DNA from: Astropecten irregularis
Lineage: Eukaryota > Echinodermata > Asteroidea > Paxillosida > Astropectinidae
Direction: 5' to 3'
Length of the DNA: 64,000 bases
Assembly (NCBI GenBank): GCA_963971285.1
Contig: OZ020255.1
Location: 15,334,931 to 15,398,930, forward strand
Shown here: piece by piece, positions 12,501 to 27,500 of the stretch
How positions within the stretch are numbered: the stretch's first letter is position 1
Layout of the letters: each line of letters starts with the position of its first letter
The notes under the pieces: generated by a model
What the model was told of the DNA's origin: nothing
Seen by the model: only the letters and a program-made list of their open reading frames with translations
Database searches by the model: none
Made by a program: the position numbers and the translations under genes

Positions 12501-15500
12501 AATTCAACTAAATCTGGACCCAATTTCATGGAATCCGTTAACATATGCAAAAGAAATTTGCTTACGATAACTGATATTTTTTTGCTTATGGTTAGTATAT
12601 TTCATGGGAGTTTTCTTTCTCGCTACGTTTACGTTAAGCAAGGACTTTCTGCAGAATGCAAATGACAGAGCGTTAGGAAAAAAAAATCAAGGTTGGCCTA
12701 GAAATGTTTTGCTAACTGATTATAAAGCGCTGAAAATCTTGCTTACGGATTCCATATTGGGCCCTGTTCTGATCAAATGTAAGCAGAATTTTGTTGTTGC
12801 TTTTTTGTACATAATACAGGGTGATGTTGTTCCATCAGTTGGAGCTTATGTTAACGGTGGTGTCTCTCTCTGCATTGCTGTAGTATGTGGTCAATTGGAT
12901 CTGAAAGCAAACGTTCTTGACACTAATTTCCCAGCTAAGGAAGAGATATCATTTTCCAAATTTCCATTGGACGTTGGGTAAGATTGGGCTTTTGATCTCA
13001 TTTTCCAAACTGTCAGACACATCAGTTTTTAGCCCTGTCCTCACTGGACTTTTTTTCCGGGGGTTTCACTGAGCCGATGGGTATTTTAAAAAATGGTCAA
13101 ATATTACCGGTGTCCGCATTTGGACTTTTGACTCAGGTAACTTAACTGTGCACGCATGGAAGAATTACCAAGCTGTCAATACTAGGCTCATGAGGGTAAC
13201 CGACTCGCACTGTCCGCACTGGACTTTTCATCTCGGGTAAAGTGTCTCGGGAATTCTTCCTAGACAGAAGTTGGCCAGTAGAATTGCCCGCGCGGGTCGG
13301 GAAAAGTAACTGAGAGGAAGACTTCCTGAGACGTCTGCACTGGATTTAAAATGGGTAAAGTACCCACCGCCTCGGTAACTTTGCCCCCAAAAAATCCAGT
13401 GCGGACAGGGCTTTTGTTTTTTTTGTTTTTATGAGATTGTCGTCGATAGCCTTAAACTGCTATTATAAAAATCAAAATCAGTGTTATTTTTGGAGTTGAT
13501 AAATTTATAAATTTAACTTTTTTGTTTTGACATCGTTTTTTTCTTATTTGACATTTTCCCTCTTTCATAGACTGAAATTGGACGTTGAGATGATACCCCT
13601 GACGATGGTTCTCACAGGCAAAGTGAAAATCTCATATTTCTTTGGATCCAAGACTGTATACTCAAAGGAAATTTGGCGCTACCAAGCTTCTAAGATAACT
13701 GGGAATATTTTTGATATTCACACTAACGAACCAGATTCTACACCTCCAGAGATTTCTCCTTATTCTACTCAGGTAACTTAAAATTTTTATTCTGCCAGTA
13801 AATATATAAAATGATGAATATATTCTACCGCAGTGAATGTGAATATTCTCCTTTTGTGAACACCAATACTTTACTAATACAATTAATATGAATATTCTAC
13901 GTTATTGGCGAGTATGAATAATTCACTTTCTTGATTGACTGCTTATATATCATACAGCCATTTAAAAGTCTACTGTGATGATTTTGCACTCTTTTTGTAT
14001 AAGTCCTGCTAAAAAAAATCAAATAACTCGGGTTGAATTTCACGGCTCTGCTCACCGCACAATTAGGCGCTTATTATTCTCATTCTATACTTACTGTGGT
14101 TAGCATCAAATTTCCACGTTAGCCGAGTAAGCGAGAACTCCTAAATTTTCTGTAAATTTACTCATCAACTGGAGCAGGATTCGAACCAGAGACCTCCCGA
14201 ATACCGTACAGGAGCTCTACCACCTGAGCTATCCAGCCCTACGTTGGTGGTGTCCCTAATAGTTAATTATCTTTGTTCATTTGGTAGTCAAAATCCATCA
14301 AACCATGCACAAACCGCTATATCCCAAGGATAATTTTATCGTTACTTGCTTTTTAATTAATATAATCAACAAATAACCACAAGGGAAACCGACTGAATTT
14401 CAATTCATTGAAAAATTTACAGGAGCGGGATTCGAACCGGCGACCTCCTGAGCTATCCAGCCCTATCCATCCCACTCCAGTCAATTTTTCTTTGTTTACT
14501 TTTCAATGATAATAATAAGTTGATTGAACATTTATCACTTTTTGTAATTTTAACTGACTTTTTTTTCTTTTTTTTTTTATAGGATGGGGTGAGTCGGAGA
14601 AGTGCTACAGAAAGCAACAAGTGTAGCGTAGAGCAGGTGTATGGGTTAGATTACACAGAGCCAGCCTTCCAGCTAGAGGTGGTTGCAGCTGATGATAAGA
14701 GCTTAGTGACGTACTCCTACCAAGTTGGCACAGAACCTGGCGGGAGTGATGTCGTGGAAAAAACTCAGTTTGGTGGGCCATCTGCAATTATCTCTCAGGT
14801 AAAAAAAACTTATTTCTTTGACCAACATTTAAAGTAAAGTTTGAGGTTGGATGATAATTCTGTTTAAATTAAAGAAACAAACCTCGGGAGAATTCCGTTG
14901 GTTACCCAAATCAGTGAAGGATGTTTACCCTTAAGGTTCCATTACTGTGAAGGATTATGTACTCGATCATGTAATGAGTGCAAATCTTTACCATCTTGAC
15001 TCCCCACCTAGCAGGGCCATCTTGTAAATCCAGGGGCCAATTTCATAGAGCTGCTCAAGCACATAATTTGCTTAAGCATGAAAAATCTTCCTTGAAGACA
15101 GGATTGCTAACCAAATTTTCATGTGATGTTTACTGCTTTTGACTTGTATTCGGCCATTGTTTGCTGATCATAACATTCACAAGGAGTTTTGGCTGACATA
15201 CTGATTTTATTGACCAATTTGAGGTTTTTGATACTTAAGCAAATTTTGATGCTTAAGCAGGTCTGTGAAATTGGCTCTTGATCTGTATAGAAGCTAGTTG
15301 CTGCCATAGTTTATCATTATAGATGTTAAGATTGCATTGGGTAAATGAAAACATCATCAGTCTTTATACCCTTCACATCTTAAAGATGCATGTAATGTAC
15401 AGCTCTTTCCCACGTGCCTGAGAGCTTGCAAACAGTTTGTATGCATTATGCTTTCTGTAATGTCAGACTCTTCCTGGTGGTCATCCCTTGTTCTTCACTG

Positions 15501-18500
15501 TGTATGCCATGAACAATGGTGGTGGCACTGCCACAGCAACCTGTGACCTTCCGACCTTTGACGTCACCCTACCGACGGGTCGTATCACACCAGACTTTGT
15601 CTCAACCAGTCATCCAAACATACTCCGTGCGTCAGCAGTGGTGTATGATGATTCAGTCATCTTGATGGAGAAAGAAGCTGTGGGGTTTGGGGTTGACATC
15701 TGGGCAGATCAGATTGTACCTTGGAATACCATTTATAGGACACAATCCTCTGGACGTTCAGGTAAGTAGGAGTGGTAGTTCCAAGATTCACTCACATCCA
15801 ATAATAATTATACTACTTAGCCTGTCCTAACCAGTGGCGTAGACAAGTCCCCAGACCTGGGGGTATGATCCTGTAGCTGGGTAGTACTTCCATATACGTT
15901 TCTGCACAAAAACATACATATACATAATAGAAAAAATGAAAACCGCCCATTAACCCCATCCCCTGCCCCCCGGAATCTACGCCCACAGCCCTAACCCAAA
16001 TGAAGACCTTAAAATGTTTTATGTGAATTCACTGCTGTGACTTGAAAAAAATAATAGTTTTCAAATGCTTAGCATGAATTCTCTCCATTAGGGCTCCAAG
16101 CTCAAGCTTTTTATAGAATACGACCTTTATTATCGACAGCTATAGTTACCTGGATGTTCGGACAAATGTCACAACGTTTACGTTTAAGTTAATGGGGCAA
16201 CGTGCAACTTGTTTGTCCGAACTTCTAAATGTGACGTCACGAACGTGGAATCCTATTCTGCCCATTACATGTACAGGCAATAGTTTAGACAGCTTCACTG
16301 CGTCCAAGAAAGGCCGCCTCATCTCCACACCAATTGCAACCCGAAACCTACCCAGCGAAGAGGACTGTGCACGCGACTGCCTGGCTGTTCCAAATACCAG
16401 ATGTCTGAGTATTAACTACAATTACAAAGACTCTACTTGTGAATTGTTGGAGGAAACTGAAGGTTATGGGGTCAAACTTCATGAGGTCAGACATAGAGAA
16501 TTTTAAAATTATTCCTCCCCCTGATGAATGAAGCAACAATTTTTTCTAAAAACCTTTCTAACTTTCCAGGGGTCGATTTCACTAAACTCATCGTAACTTA
16601 CTATCAATCGTAGGACTTATGATGCATTGCAGCCCCACGTAGGATGAGTTATCCTTCGTAACTTGAGCTACAATCGATCACAGGGCTTCGTGAAATCAAC
16701 CCTAGAGCACAGTTTGTTTTATAATTATCAATTGGAAATATCAATTGCATATTATCATCTACCTCCATCTAAGAATTTCTTCGCCTTTATGTGGATCAAT
16801 GGTATTTAAAATCACTCTCTTTGTTAGGTACAGAAGTACTGAAGCTTAAAACATCAGGGAAAGACGTCTATCCGAGATAGGATATCAGGGAAAGACGTCT
16901 ATCCGAGATAGGATATCAGGGAAAGACGTCTTTCCGAGATAATTATCTTGGAAACTCGGATGGTCACTTTAAGCTTCCGTACAGAAGGATGTCAACAACA
17001 CAAGGATTTTATACTATGTTCTCTATGTTCTATGTTCTCTTGTATTTCAGTCTGGACTCTATGCTCATTTTGAACGCCTTGACATCGGCCGTGCAATTAA
17101 GTTCAGTCACGACTCGGTCCAACTGGATCACAACAATCTCTACTACTTCAACATGAAGCTGCAGAACTACGTGGGATATGAGAACATCATCTCATCAGTG
17201 GGAATCCTAGCTGACTTATCTCCACCTGAACCGGGGTTGATCATCAATGAAATCAGAGATGAATTAGTACATGAATCATGTGTGGACTTTACACTAGATA
17301 AATGGGAGAGACAATGTATTGAAGCTACACCACTGGATAATCACAGGTAGAAAATTGCCGTTGAATGTTTGCACTAAACAGATAATTTGACTTGGCCTAG
17401 GTCTCCATGTCCCTTTTCCCTCCTTCCCTTTTTAGTCCAATAATTAAAGGTAGTATCATACTTTGGTAAGAAATCAAAACAGAAATTTTCACAGATTTAC
17501 CTATAACTTACAGGGTATGAAGATGGTGGAGAGCCCATGCATATGAGAGCCTGTTAGCAGATAATAATCACGGTTTCCCTAGAAATTCTTCACTAACCAA
17601 AAATCTTGCTTACGGATTGCATGAAATAGATTTCATGCAATCAGTGCCCGTTAGCACAAAAAAAGGCCGTAATCGATTCCATGAAATTGCAAAGTTTCTG
17701 GTTTATATTTGGCAGGTATATCATCGATGGTAAAGGGTCCATGACTGTGTTCAATGGCAATGAGGAACTGGTAGATCTGCTCTATACAAGGAGTAATACA
17801 TACATTGCAGGTAATTATGGCTCACAATTATATGGGTGGGGGGGGGGGGTGTCCTGATTGACGACAAGGTGGTCTGGTATTTTCTCATAATGCATACATG
17901 TGTCATTCCTCATGCAGCACCACTTCTATTAAAATGCGTACTTAAAGGTATAATACATGATTGGTAAATGTCACAGAGCAGCACTCAAACTGTGACTGAT
18001 CAAAATGTACATGAAATAATAAGCCTGTGAAAATTTGAGCTCAATCGGACATCTGAGTCACAAGGAAATAGCAAAAACCCAACTAAAAACATAAAGGATG
18101 GTTTTGATCTTACCCCAAGATCAAAACTCAGTGTTTTCGGAAATATTTTAACAGTATGTTTCTGCCAGTACCATCTTCATTTCCTGGAAGCTATACTTAA
18201 ATCTATGAACATTTCTGTTTGGGTATGTTACCAATCCTGTACTGTACCTTTAAACCTTCTATTAAAGTGCGGAAATTTAGTCTTTTTTGTTCTTACTTTT
18301 TCAGCTAACTGGGAAGGTTTCCATGACTACGAAACCGGTATCCATGGTTACACATGGGCCATTGGCACTGATGTATGTGGCAATGATATCAGTATGCATA
18401 TTGATCCTCATGCATATCTGTTTGATGAATCTGAGTGGACACACCGAGGGCTCGTAACCAACGTCAATCTTCCAGGTACTTTTCGTGGTAGAATTATTTC

Positions 18501-21500
18501 CATACTTTTGGTTATGTATTTTGCTATAATTCTTTGTACTCATACTGTATATCATATAGTATGTTATACATTCTTGACATATCAGACATTGGATGCGTTC
18601 GTTTAGCTTCCACGAGTCGACAGCAGTCAATCTTGTCTGCACCCTCTCACTTGTTTTGTGCAGTATTTACGCGACCATTCAAAGGCCAGGGTTACCCGTG
18701 GAAGCTAAACGAACGCACCCTTTCTTGTTTTTACTCCTGTTTCGAGTAATCAGCATTGTCACTGTTTTTCTTTTCTTTTTTGCACATGTACGCATTTATT
18801 GTATGTAGCATGGAAAAGATAAGTAATATAGTGGAGTAAAAAAAATTCGACCTAATTATATGTCTTGTTGTGATAGTCAACACACACACATGTGTTTATC
18901 AACGCATATATGTGCATCAGCTCGGATGAGCACTGATATTTTATCTTTTCCATGCTATCCTATTTTCACAGTGCTATGCAGTCCTAGTTTCATCATGTTT
19001 ATTTTATGTAGCTGTGTGTAAAACGAGTGCCCTGAGCATCCCATTTGATTGAATGGGAGACTTTGGAGAACCGGTTTTCAAGTCAACAGCGCATGCAATT
19101 GTGAGCATGCGCGCGCATCCTCACAATTGTGTGCACGTGCGCTGTTGACTAGAAGAACGGTTCTCCAAAGTCTCCCATTATTATTGTCATGTATAAATGT
19201 GTATAAAATATTCTCTAGGGTATGTGTCCCCCTTAAAAAATGTATAGATATATTTGCTAGTTTGCCTTTCAAAAATGAAAAGGAAACAAGATTTAAAGGC
19301 AATATCATACTTTGGTTTTTGTCAAAGAAATACAGATTCATGGGCAAAAATATCAAGACAGAAACAGTTAAAGTCATCTGTGAAAATTTCAGTCCCATAC
19401 GGTGCCCACTTTTTGAGAAAACAGTGAAAAATGTAGGTCTTTTCTCTTTTTTTTTTCTTTAAAAGATTTTGGTTACTGGTTTTACTCATTTTTTGATAAA
19501 TACAGCATTTCAGGCAGAACAATTTTAACGGTATGTTTCTACCATCACCATATTTATACCCTTTAAGTTATAGGTAAATCTGTGGAGATTTCTGTTTTGT
19601 ATGCTACCAAAGTATGATACTACCTTTATTCCTATGAACGTTTCATCACATGGCTGGATAGCTCAGATGGTGAAGCCCTGAAACTCAAACATGACGTCCT
19701 TAGTAAATGTTAAATTGCACACAACTGTATTTTTATAATAATGATAAAAATGTCTGACCACATCATATTGATGTAATACATTGTTATTGTCTATTACTAG
19801 ATGGTGCTTATTTCATCACTGTGCGAGCAATCAACAAAGTAGAGTTTGGTGGCCCTATGGCACTGTCAGTGTGTCATGGCACCCCCCTGATTATTGACAA
19901 CACTCCGCCCATAATTTACAGCATCTATGATATCACCTATGATTCAGCCATCGGTAGGATTGGAATGCGGGTCAATGCAACGTGAGTAGATTGTCTTAGA
20001 AGAGAATTTGAACCTTGTACAAACATATTGAATGTATTTAGTTGGTAGCAACTTACAACATTTGCAGTTCACTGGTCTTGAGTTCGCATCCATCCCACCT
20101 GACTGATTTCTGTTTGATATTTTGCTCTCAGTGATCCAGGTTCACACTTGTTTGAGTATCACATCGCTGGCAATCGGACTTCAAGGGATGTATCACTGTG
20201 AGACTGGGAGCCTCATATCTTAGTTCAGTTGTCTTGGGTTCGCATCCCACCTGACTGATTTCTGTTTGATACTTTCTTCTCAGTGATCCAGATTCACATT
20301 TGTTTGAGTATCACATCGCAGCTGGTAGGACTCCAAGGAATGTATCACTGCGAGACTGGGAGCCTCATATCTTAGTTCAGTGGTCTTTGGTTCACATCCC
20401 ACCTGACTGATTTCTATTTGATATTTGGTTCTCAGTGATCCAGATTCACATTTGTTTGAGTATCACATCGTAGCCGGTAGCACTCCAAAGGATGTATCAC
20501 TGCGAGACTGGGAGCCTCATATCTTAGTTCAGTGGTCTTGGGTTCGCATCCCACCTGACTGATTTTTGTTTGATATTTTGTTTTCAGTGATCCAGATTCA
20601 CATTTGTTTGAGTATCACATCGCAGCCGGTAGGACTCCAAGGGATGTATCACTGCAAGACTAGGAGCCTCATATCTTAGTTCAGTGGTCTTTGGTTCACA
20701 TCCCACCTGACTGATTTCTATTTGATATTTTGTTCTCAGTGATCCAGATTCACATTTGTTTGAGTATCACATCGCAGCGGGTAGGACTCCAAGGGATGTA
20801 TCACTGCATGAGTGGGAACGTCATGTCTTAGCAGAGCAGCTCTTTGCCGACTTCAAGATACCTAATGGAATTCCATGTTGGATGAAAGTCAGAGCCGTCA
20901 ATAATGGTAATGGTGTTTGTTGGGGTGTTTGTTTGTTTGTTTATTTGTGTAGTTGATCTGAAAGCTATTGACCATGCTTATGAACCAGTCCTAATTGTTG
21001 ATGATACTCATATTGTTTGTTTGTTTGTTGGGGTGTTTGTTTGTTTGTTTGTGTAGTTGATCTGAGAGCCATTGACCATGCCGATGAACCAATCCTTAAT
21101 GATGATACTCCTCCTATTGCTGGTGACTTGTTTGATGGACCCTATGCCGGCCGTGATCTTTCATACACCAAAGACAGGAACAAGGTAATTAGGAATCAAG
21201 TAGGCATTAACATGAAGAAACAGCATTATCATCTATTATCAACAGCCAACATACAAGGATCTGCCTACAGATCGGCTCCCATAAAGTATGAGCTTGTTCA
21301 TCATTTGCCCTGTTGAAAAATAAGAATAATAATAATAATAATAGAGGACATTTATATTGCGCAGCTACTATTATGAATATACTCTACTGCGCATTACAAC
21401 TTTCTTATCATCCCTGGTCATTGGGCCATAATTTACAATCCTGAAACCATCTCAAGTCCCTGGGGAATATACAGCCCTTGCTGCCGTATTCAGTGCACAG

Positions 21501-24500
21501 AGGCTAATCAAACCAAAAAGCCATATGTACCCTCACAGGTACCCATTTACACCTGGGTGGAGAGGAGCAACATAGCACCATTAACCCATGGCTGGATCCG
21601 AACCCACGATCTGTAGATTGACCAAAAGACTTTGAGGTCATCACGCCAGACCACTAGGCCACAGCACTCCAATTGTTATTAAAATCAGTTCAATATTCAG
21701 TTTAGTTACTCATTTTGGTGTTCCTGTGTTTTTTTTTTCTTGACAACAGATTTGTGCCAATTGGTACAATTGGTATGATCCGGAAACTGGTATCTATGGT
21801 TACCAGTGGGCCGTGGGAACCTCACCAGGTTTGAGCGATATTTTAGACTTTGTCGCAGTATCCAGTCGAGTGCACAGTACATGTTCGGGCTACGTGACTC
21901 TACAACACGGGGAGACGTATTACTCAACGCTGATAGCATTCCACGGTGGATATGATAAACGCAATGTGTCTGCTTCATCTGATGGAGGTCAGTATTCTAA
22001 CTGTTACTGATCAAAACTGCTTGACAGCCCTTCACGGGGAAACAAAACTGTGATTCACCCAAATTTGTACTTGGCTTAAATGTATAATACATGATTGGTA
22101 AAGGGTTACAGAACAGCACTCACACTTTGTCTAATCCAGCGTATACATGAAATGCTAAACCTGTGAATGTGTGAGCTCAATCAGTCATCTGAGTCACGAG
22201 AAAATAGCGAAAACCTGACTCAATTATTCTTATAAAACATAATGAATGGTTTTGATCTTACCCCGAGATCAAAACTGTTTTCAGTATTTGTTTGACTAAT
22301 TTCTGGATAAATACACCATTTCAGGTGAAAATATTTTAACGGTATGTTTTTACCAGCACCATCTTCATATCCTGAAAGTTATACGTAAATCTGTGAAGAT
22401 GTCTGTTTTGGTATGTTACCAATCCTGTACTGTACCTTTAAAGGTTGAGATAAAGATTGTAGATGATAAAGCACAGCTTCAATAGTCTAAGCATAATCTA
22501 AGCATAACCTTTTGAACCTCAGTGACTGTTGACCTGACCCCACCACTCCAAGGGAATGTGTATGATGGCAACCTTCCAGGACCTACAGACGTAGATTACT
22601 CCTCAAAGCCAGCTACAGTTGAAGCTCAGTGGGAAGGCTTCTCAGATCCAGAGTCTGGTATTGGAGACTACCAGGTCACAGTGTATCGCAAGCATGGCGA
22701 AAGGTATTGAAATTTCTTGTAGTTTTCTGCTTCAATAATTAATATCAATATTGATTTTTATAAAAGAAAGCAGGTGAAAGGTAAAGGTGATTTTCACCTA
22801 ATACTCTTTTATTAGTTGCGAGGCTCTGAAGAGAGCCAGTTAACTCAACATTTCGGTCAGTATGCTCTGGCCGTCTTCAGGAGAATGCTGCAGCTCTATT
22901 AGTAGCTCTATTAATAGTAGTTCTATTGCAGACCTTGTGATATGCTTGCTTCTGTCACTCAAGCCTTGTGAAACCTGCAGGCTGCGCCGTTGACTGTTAA
23001 TTTCTAAGTTAAACAGATTTTTAATTGAAAGGTGAACAAAGAAAAATTTCCTGGAGTGGGATTCGAACCATTGACCTCCTGAATACCGCACAGGTGGTCT
23101 ACCAACTGAGCCATCCAGCCCTATGTTGGTGGTGTCTCCAATAATCAATTATCTTTGTTCGTATAGCAGTCAGAAGCCATGAAACCACACACATAAGTCA
23201 GTTTCCCTTGTGGTTATTTGATAAACAGATTTTAAGATTATTTGTTAAGTTTGAATAAGAGTTGGTTTTATTTTTTATCGAGTAGGAATGCCACCCATGA
23301 CTTTGAGATCATTCACCAAGCGGAGTCGGTTGGCAAGGAAACATCTTCCATTCAGTGGCATCACTTCCATCTTCATCACAAGGACCAGGTCTATGTCAAT
23401 ATCCGAACCATCAATCAAGCTCTGAATCACATCGATACTCCGACTAATGGCGTCTTGGTGGACCTGACGCCTCCAAATCTAAGAGCTCTTGGAGATGGGC
23501 TTGTGATCGGTGAAGATGCAGACTTTCAGGTACCTTACAAAGACTTGTTACTTGTCACTGATTTATCTAGAATCCCAGAACCAGATGCTTGAGGACACTA
23601 TTTCCAATCTGGTGAACAGAGACACAAAGCTTCTCTCATAAAGCTTCTCTCATTTCATTTATCCTACACTTTTCAAGTTCCTGAAGTTTTGAACTTTGTA
23701 ATTTAAAGTGGATCTTCATTTCTCTGGCTTTTCCCAGACTCATGATGACAGCCTGGCTGTACATTGGGATTACTATGATGATGAGTCAGGCATTGAATCC
23801 TATGAGTTGGCCATCTATGAGATGAAACATGGGAAGAAACGCAAGATTTTTCCTATTGGTAAGTCACACCTTTCATATTATTGGTTTTTTTTTCTACAAT
23901 TCAACAAATTAGTGAGATCAAACACAGCAATTAACAGAAAAGGACAGGTGATTTTTTGGAACTGTAGCCTCTGAAAAATTGCTCATCCATGAAAATCTAA
24001 ATTGTATCTCATAAACTTGCAGTCATCAAAATGTAAAAGTAAATAATTCAGCCGTCTTTCTTCTTTTAATTATTTTGTCCAGATGCAAATCCCAACAGCT
24101 TCGAGATTATCTCTGACATCTCTACCAAGTCCCACATTCAGACCGATCTGGTGCTAAGATCAGGGTCTATCTACATCACACGCATCAAGGCCAGGAACCA
24201 GGCCAAACTGATTGCATCCCATGAGACTAGTGGTATCAGAGTTGACCCTAGCCCTCCAGTGGTGAGTCATATTGGCTGTGTTAATGTAGCTTTCTGGACT
24301 TGCCTTTAACGACCAAAGTCAAACATTCATGGCTTTCTTTCTCTCTAGGTCGTCCTCAGACGAGCCTTCCATTGTCGCTTCCAGTCATTCCGGTTTTCGA
24401 TACTTCCGGCCAGCTCGCTGATGCTTTGCACTCCTGCGTCCTTCTTGAGAACGTCCAGATATGTTATTGTGGGACGTCCTTTCTTTCCTAATTCCCAATT

Positions 24501-27500
24501 ACTTGTCACAAAGCAGTATAACTCTTTTACTGCTGTCTTGCTTGGAGACACATTCCATAAATCCATTGAAGAAATCTGCATGCTTCTCGAATTAAGGTCA
24601 GCTTATTCCAATTTTATTCCAAGATAAAATATGTCCGTGGGGGCAATCTTGATGGTGAAGTTGAGGAGATTGTCAACGGGTACCTGTATCAGAACAGCCG
24701 TACTACCATCCAGGCATCTTGGCTTGCTAAAGATGGGCAGAGTGGTATCAAGAACTACTGGGTGGCAGTTGGAACAGCTCCTAGTAAGTATCAAGACCTG
24801 CATGGTTGTGGTTTGAACTGCTCTCTTTGAAAGTACCAGAACCCCCTAGGTAGTAATGAAAACAACTCTTTTCAATATCCTTACCAGATTCAGAAGATGT
24901 ACAACATTTCACCTCTCTGGGGTCAAAGGGCAATGGCATCATCTCTGGACTTGACCTGCACCTGACTGACCAGTCAACCTGTAATGATGATGCCTTCACC
25001 GCTGATTGCAGACCAGTCTACTATGTATGCGTCAAGAGTGAGAATGGTGCTGGAGCATTCAGTGATGTCCTCTGCTCCTCACCCATCAGGGTAGTCAAAG
25101 AGGATCAGACAGGTTAGTGTCTAGGGATCAAAGTCCAGACCAGTCTACTATGTACATGTATGTGTCAAGAGTGACACACTGCTCCTCACCTATCAGGGTA
25201 GTCAACGAGGATTAGAGGATCAGACAGGTTAGTGTCTAGAGATCAGAGTCCAGACCAGTCTACTATGTAGGCCCTATGCGTCAAGAGTGAGAATGGTGCT
25301 GGGGCATTCAGTGATGTCCTCTGCTCCTCACCCATCAGGGTAGTCAGAGAGGATTAGACAGGTTAGTGTCTAGGGATCAAAGTCCACACCAGTCTACTAT
25401 GTATGCGTCATGAGTGAGAATGGTGCTGGAGCATTCAGTGATGTCCTCTGCTCCTCACCCATCAGGGTAGTCAGAGAGGATTAGACAGGTTAGTGTTTAG
25501 GGACTGAAATCTTAGAGACAAACAGGTGTTTGGGAATATGGAGGAGAATGGGAAACACAGCATCAACTTTAATAGTGATAAGACAGATTTTCTTGTACTT
25601 TCTTTATAATAGGTTTTGTGACAGATGGTCCTGGCATGTTTCAAGATATTGATGCTCAACAGGAGAAAACAACCGTCACTATTTGGTTTGATGATTTTGA
25701 GGTAGGCTGCATTTTGTTCTCTGTAGCCTACATTGTTGTTGAACTTTATTTTCAAGCTATTATGATTATGTCCAACGTCCCTGCAGTTATTTATCTTTTA
25801 AAAGGTCCTCTGTACACGTGGTCTTCTATATAAAATATTTTTTATCACAAACAATGATAGACAGGTTGGGTTTTATAACAATACAGATGTATTTACAGTC
25901 ACATGAGTTTTGATTACAGTAAACCTTTAATTCGAAAGTATTATTAGCTGACAGGTGTATTGGTCACTTGTTTTTCTTCTCTCATTTTGTACTGCAGAGT
26001 GAGTTGCATGGGATTGGACACTATGAGTGGGCCGTGGGTACAAGCCCAGGGGGTGAGGATGTACAACCTTTGACCTGTGATGGAATAGTTCCTGGTAGTG
26101 ATGTAGGAGCTCCAGGTAATTCCTATTTACTACTCAGCATGTTTTTAAAATAAAATTGAAAAAAAAAGATGTAAATTTCTGAGCTCTTGGAGGCATGTGA
26201 TGGGCGGTCCACAGAGAATCCGGGTATGATAATGAGTTGTCAGGACTCCTCTCCAGAGAATTAGATTTCAGAGGAATTTTGGTTTAGAGACGACCTTGTC
26301 CCTACCTCCCTTACTCTCTAACAATGACACATTTAAAGGGATGGTACAGAATTGGTAAGACAAAAAACACTTAAATATCACTGATTCACATAAAACTTAC
26401 ACAGTATAATGGTGATGATAGGAGAAAACATCCCATGAAATGTTTTTGTTTGAAATGCCATATTCGTTGAGGAATAAATGAAACTATTTTCCGATTGGAA
26501 TAAATCGCTTCGAAGCGTTTTCGTTGAAATTCGTTGAAATGTGTACAGTTCTCTGTACAGATGGCTGATTGACCTCAAACTTCTACAGGTTTATCAGTTA
26601 AGGTATATGATGGATTACATAATGTGCTTTCACTGTTTTTTTCGCAAAAACCAGTTCTGTACCATCCCTTTAAGCAAGCATGACTATCATCACTTTTTAG
26701 ACTTAAGGTAAAGTACAGAATTGGTAACATACCGCGGAAACATTAACAGATTTACATATAATTTTCAGGGTATGAAGGTGGTGCTGGTAGAAACACACCG
26801 TTGAAATATTTCTGCCTGAAATTGTTTATTTATCCAGAAATTAGTCACACAAAGACCTAAAATAGTTTTGATCTTGTGTAAGATCAAAACCATTCTTTAT
26901 GTTATATACAAAAAATTGAGTAGGTTTTCCGCTACTTTCTTGTGACTCAGATGTCCGATTGAGCTCAAATTTTCACAGGTGTGTTATTTTATGTACATGG
27001 TAAATTAGACAAAGTGTGAGTGCTGTTCTGTGACCTTTACTAATCATGTATTATACCTTTAATACTTCATCTATGAATAGAATATGCCGTTGTCCATCTT
27101 ACTCATCGTTAGTGTTTTTTGTTTGCTTCAGGATTAGCCGGTCTTGGTAAGGCTCAGTCTCCTCTATATCTGAAGCACGGTGTGACATACTACAGTACAC
27201 TCAGAGCCATTACTAACGGTGATAACATCCTGGAGACTACATCCAACGGCTTTACAGTGGATAGCACTTCACCAGAGATTAAGCTGAATGAACTGGGTCT
27301 GTATGATGCTAGTGTGGACTTGGTGAGTGTTCTATAGTCATTCAGATCAGTAGGATTGTAGAATTACAGCAAGGCTAGTAATCAATAGAAAGGAAAGGGT
27401 TATTCATCGCGGTGAATACAGATATTAAGGAAAACGCCAGTTGTGTTGCTGGTAGCGATGTTTCGGCTGCTGGAACTGCTAGCCTTTATCAGGCGACTGA

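Noticed and set aside
24330..24600. Real minus-strand gene in intron 35
   Set aside because: It is the tail end of a LINE-type polyprotein with no start or upstream domains.
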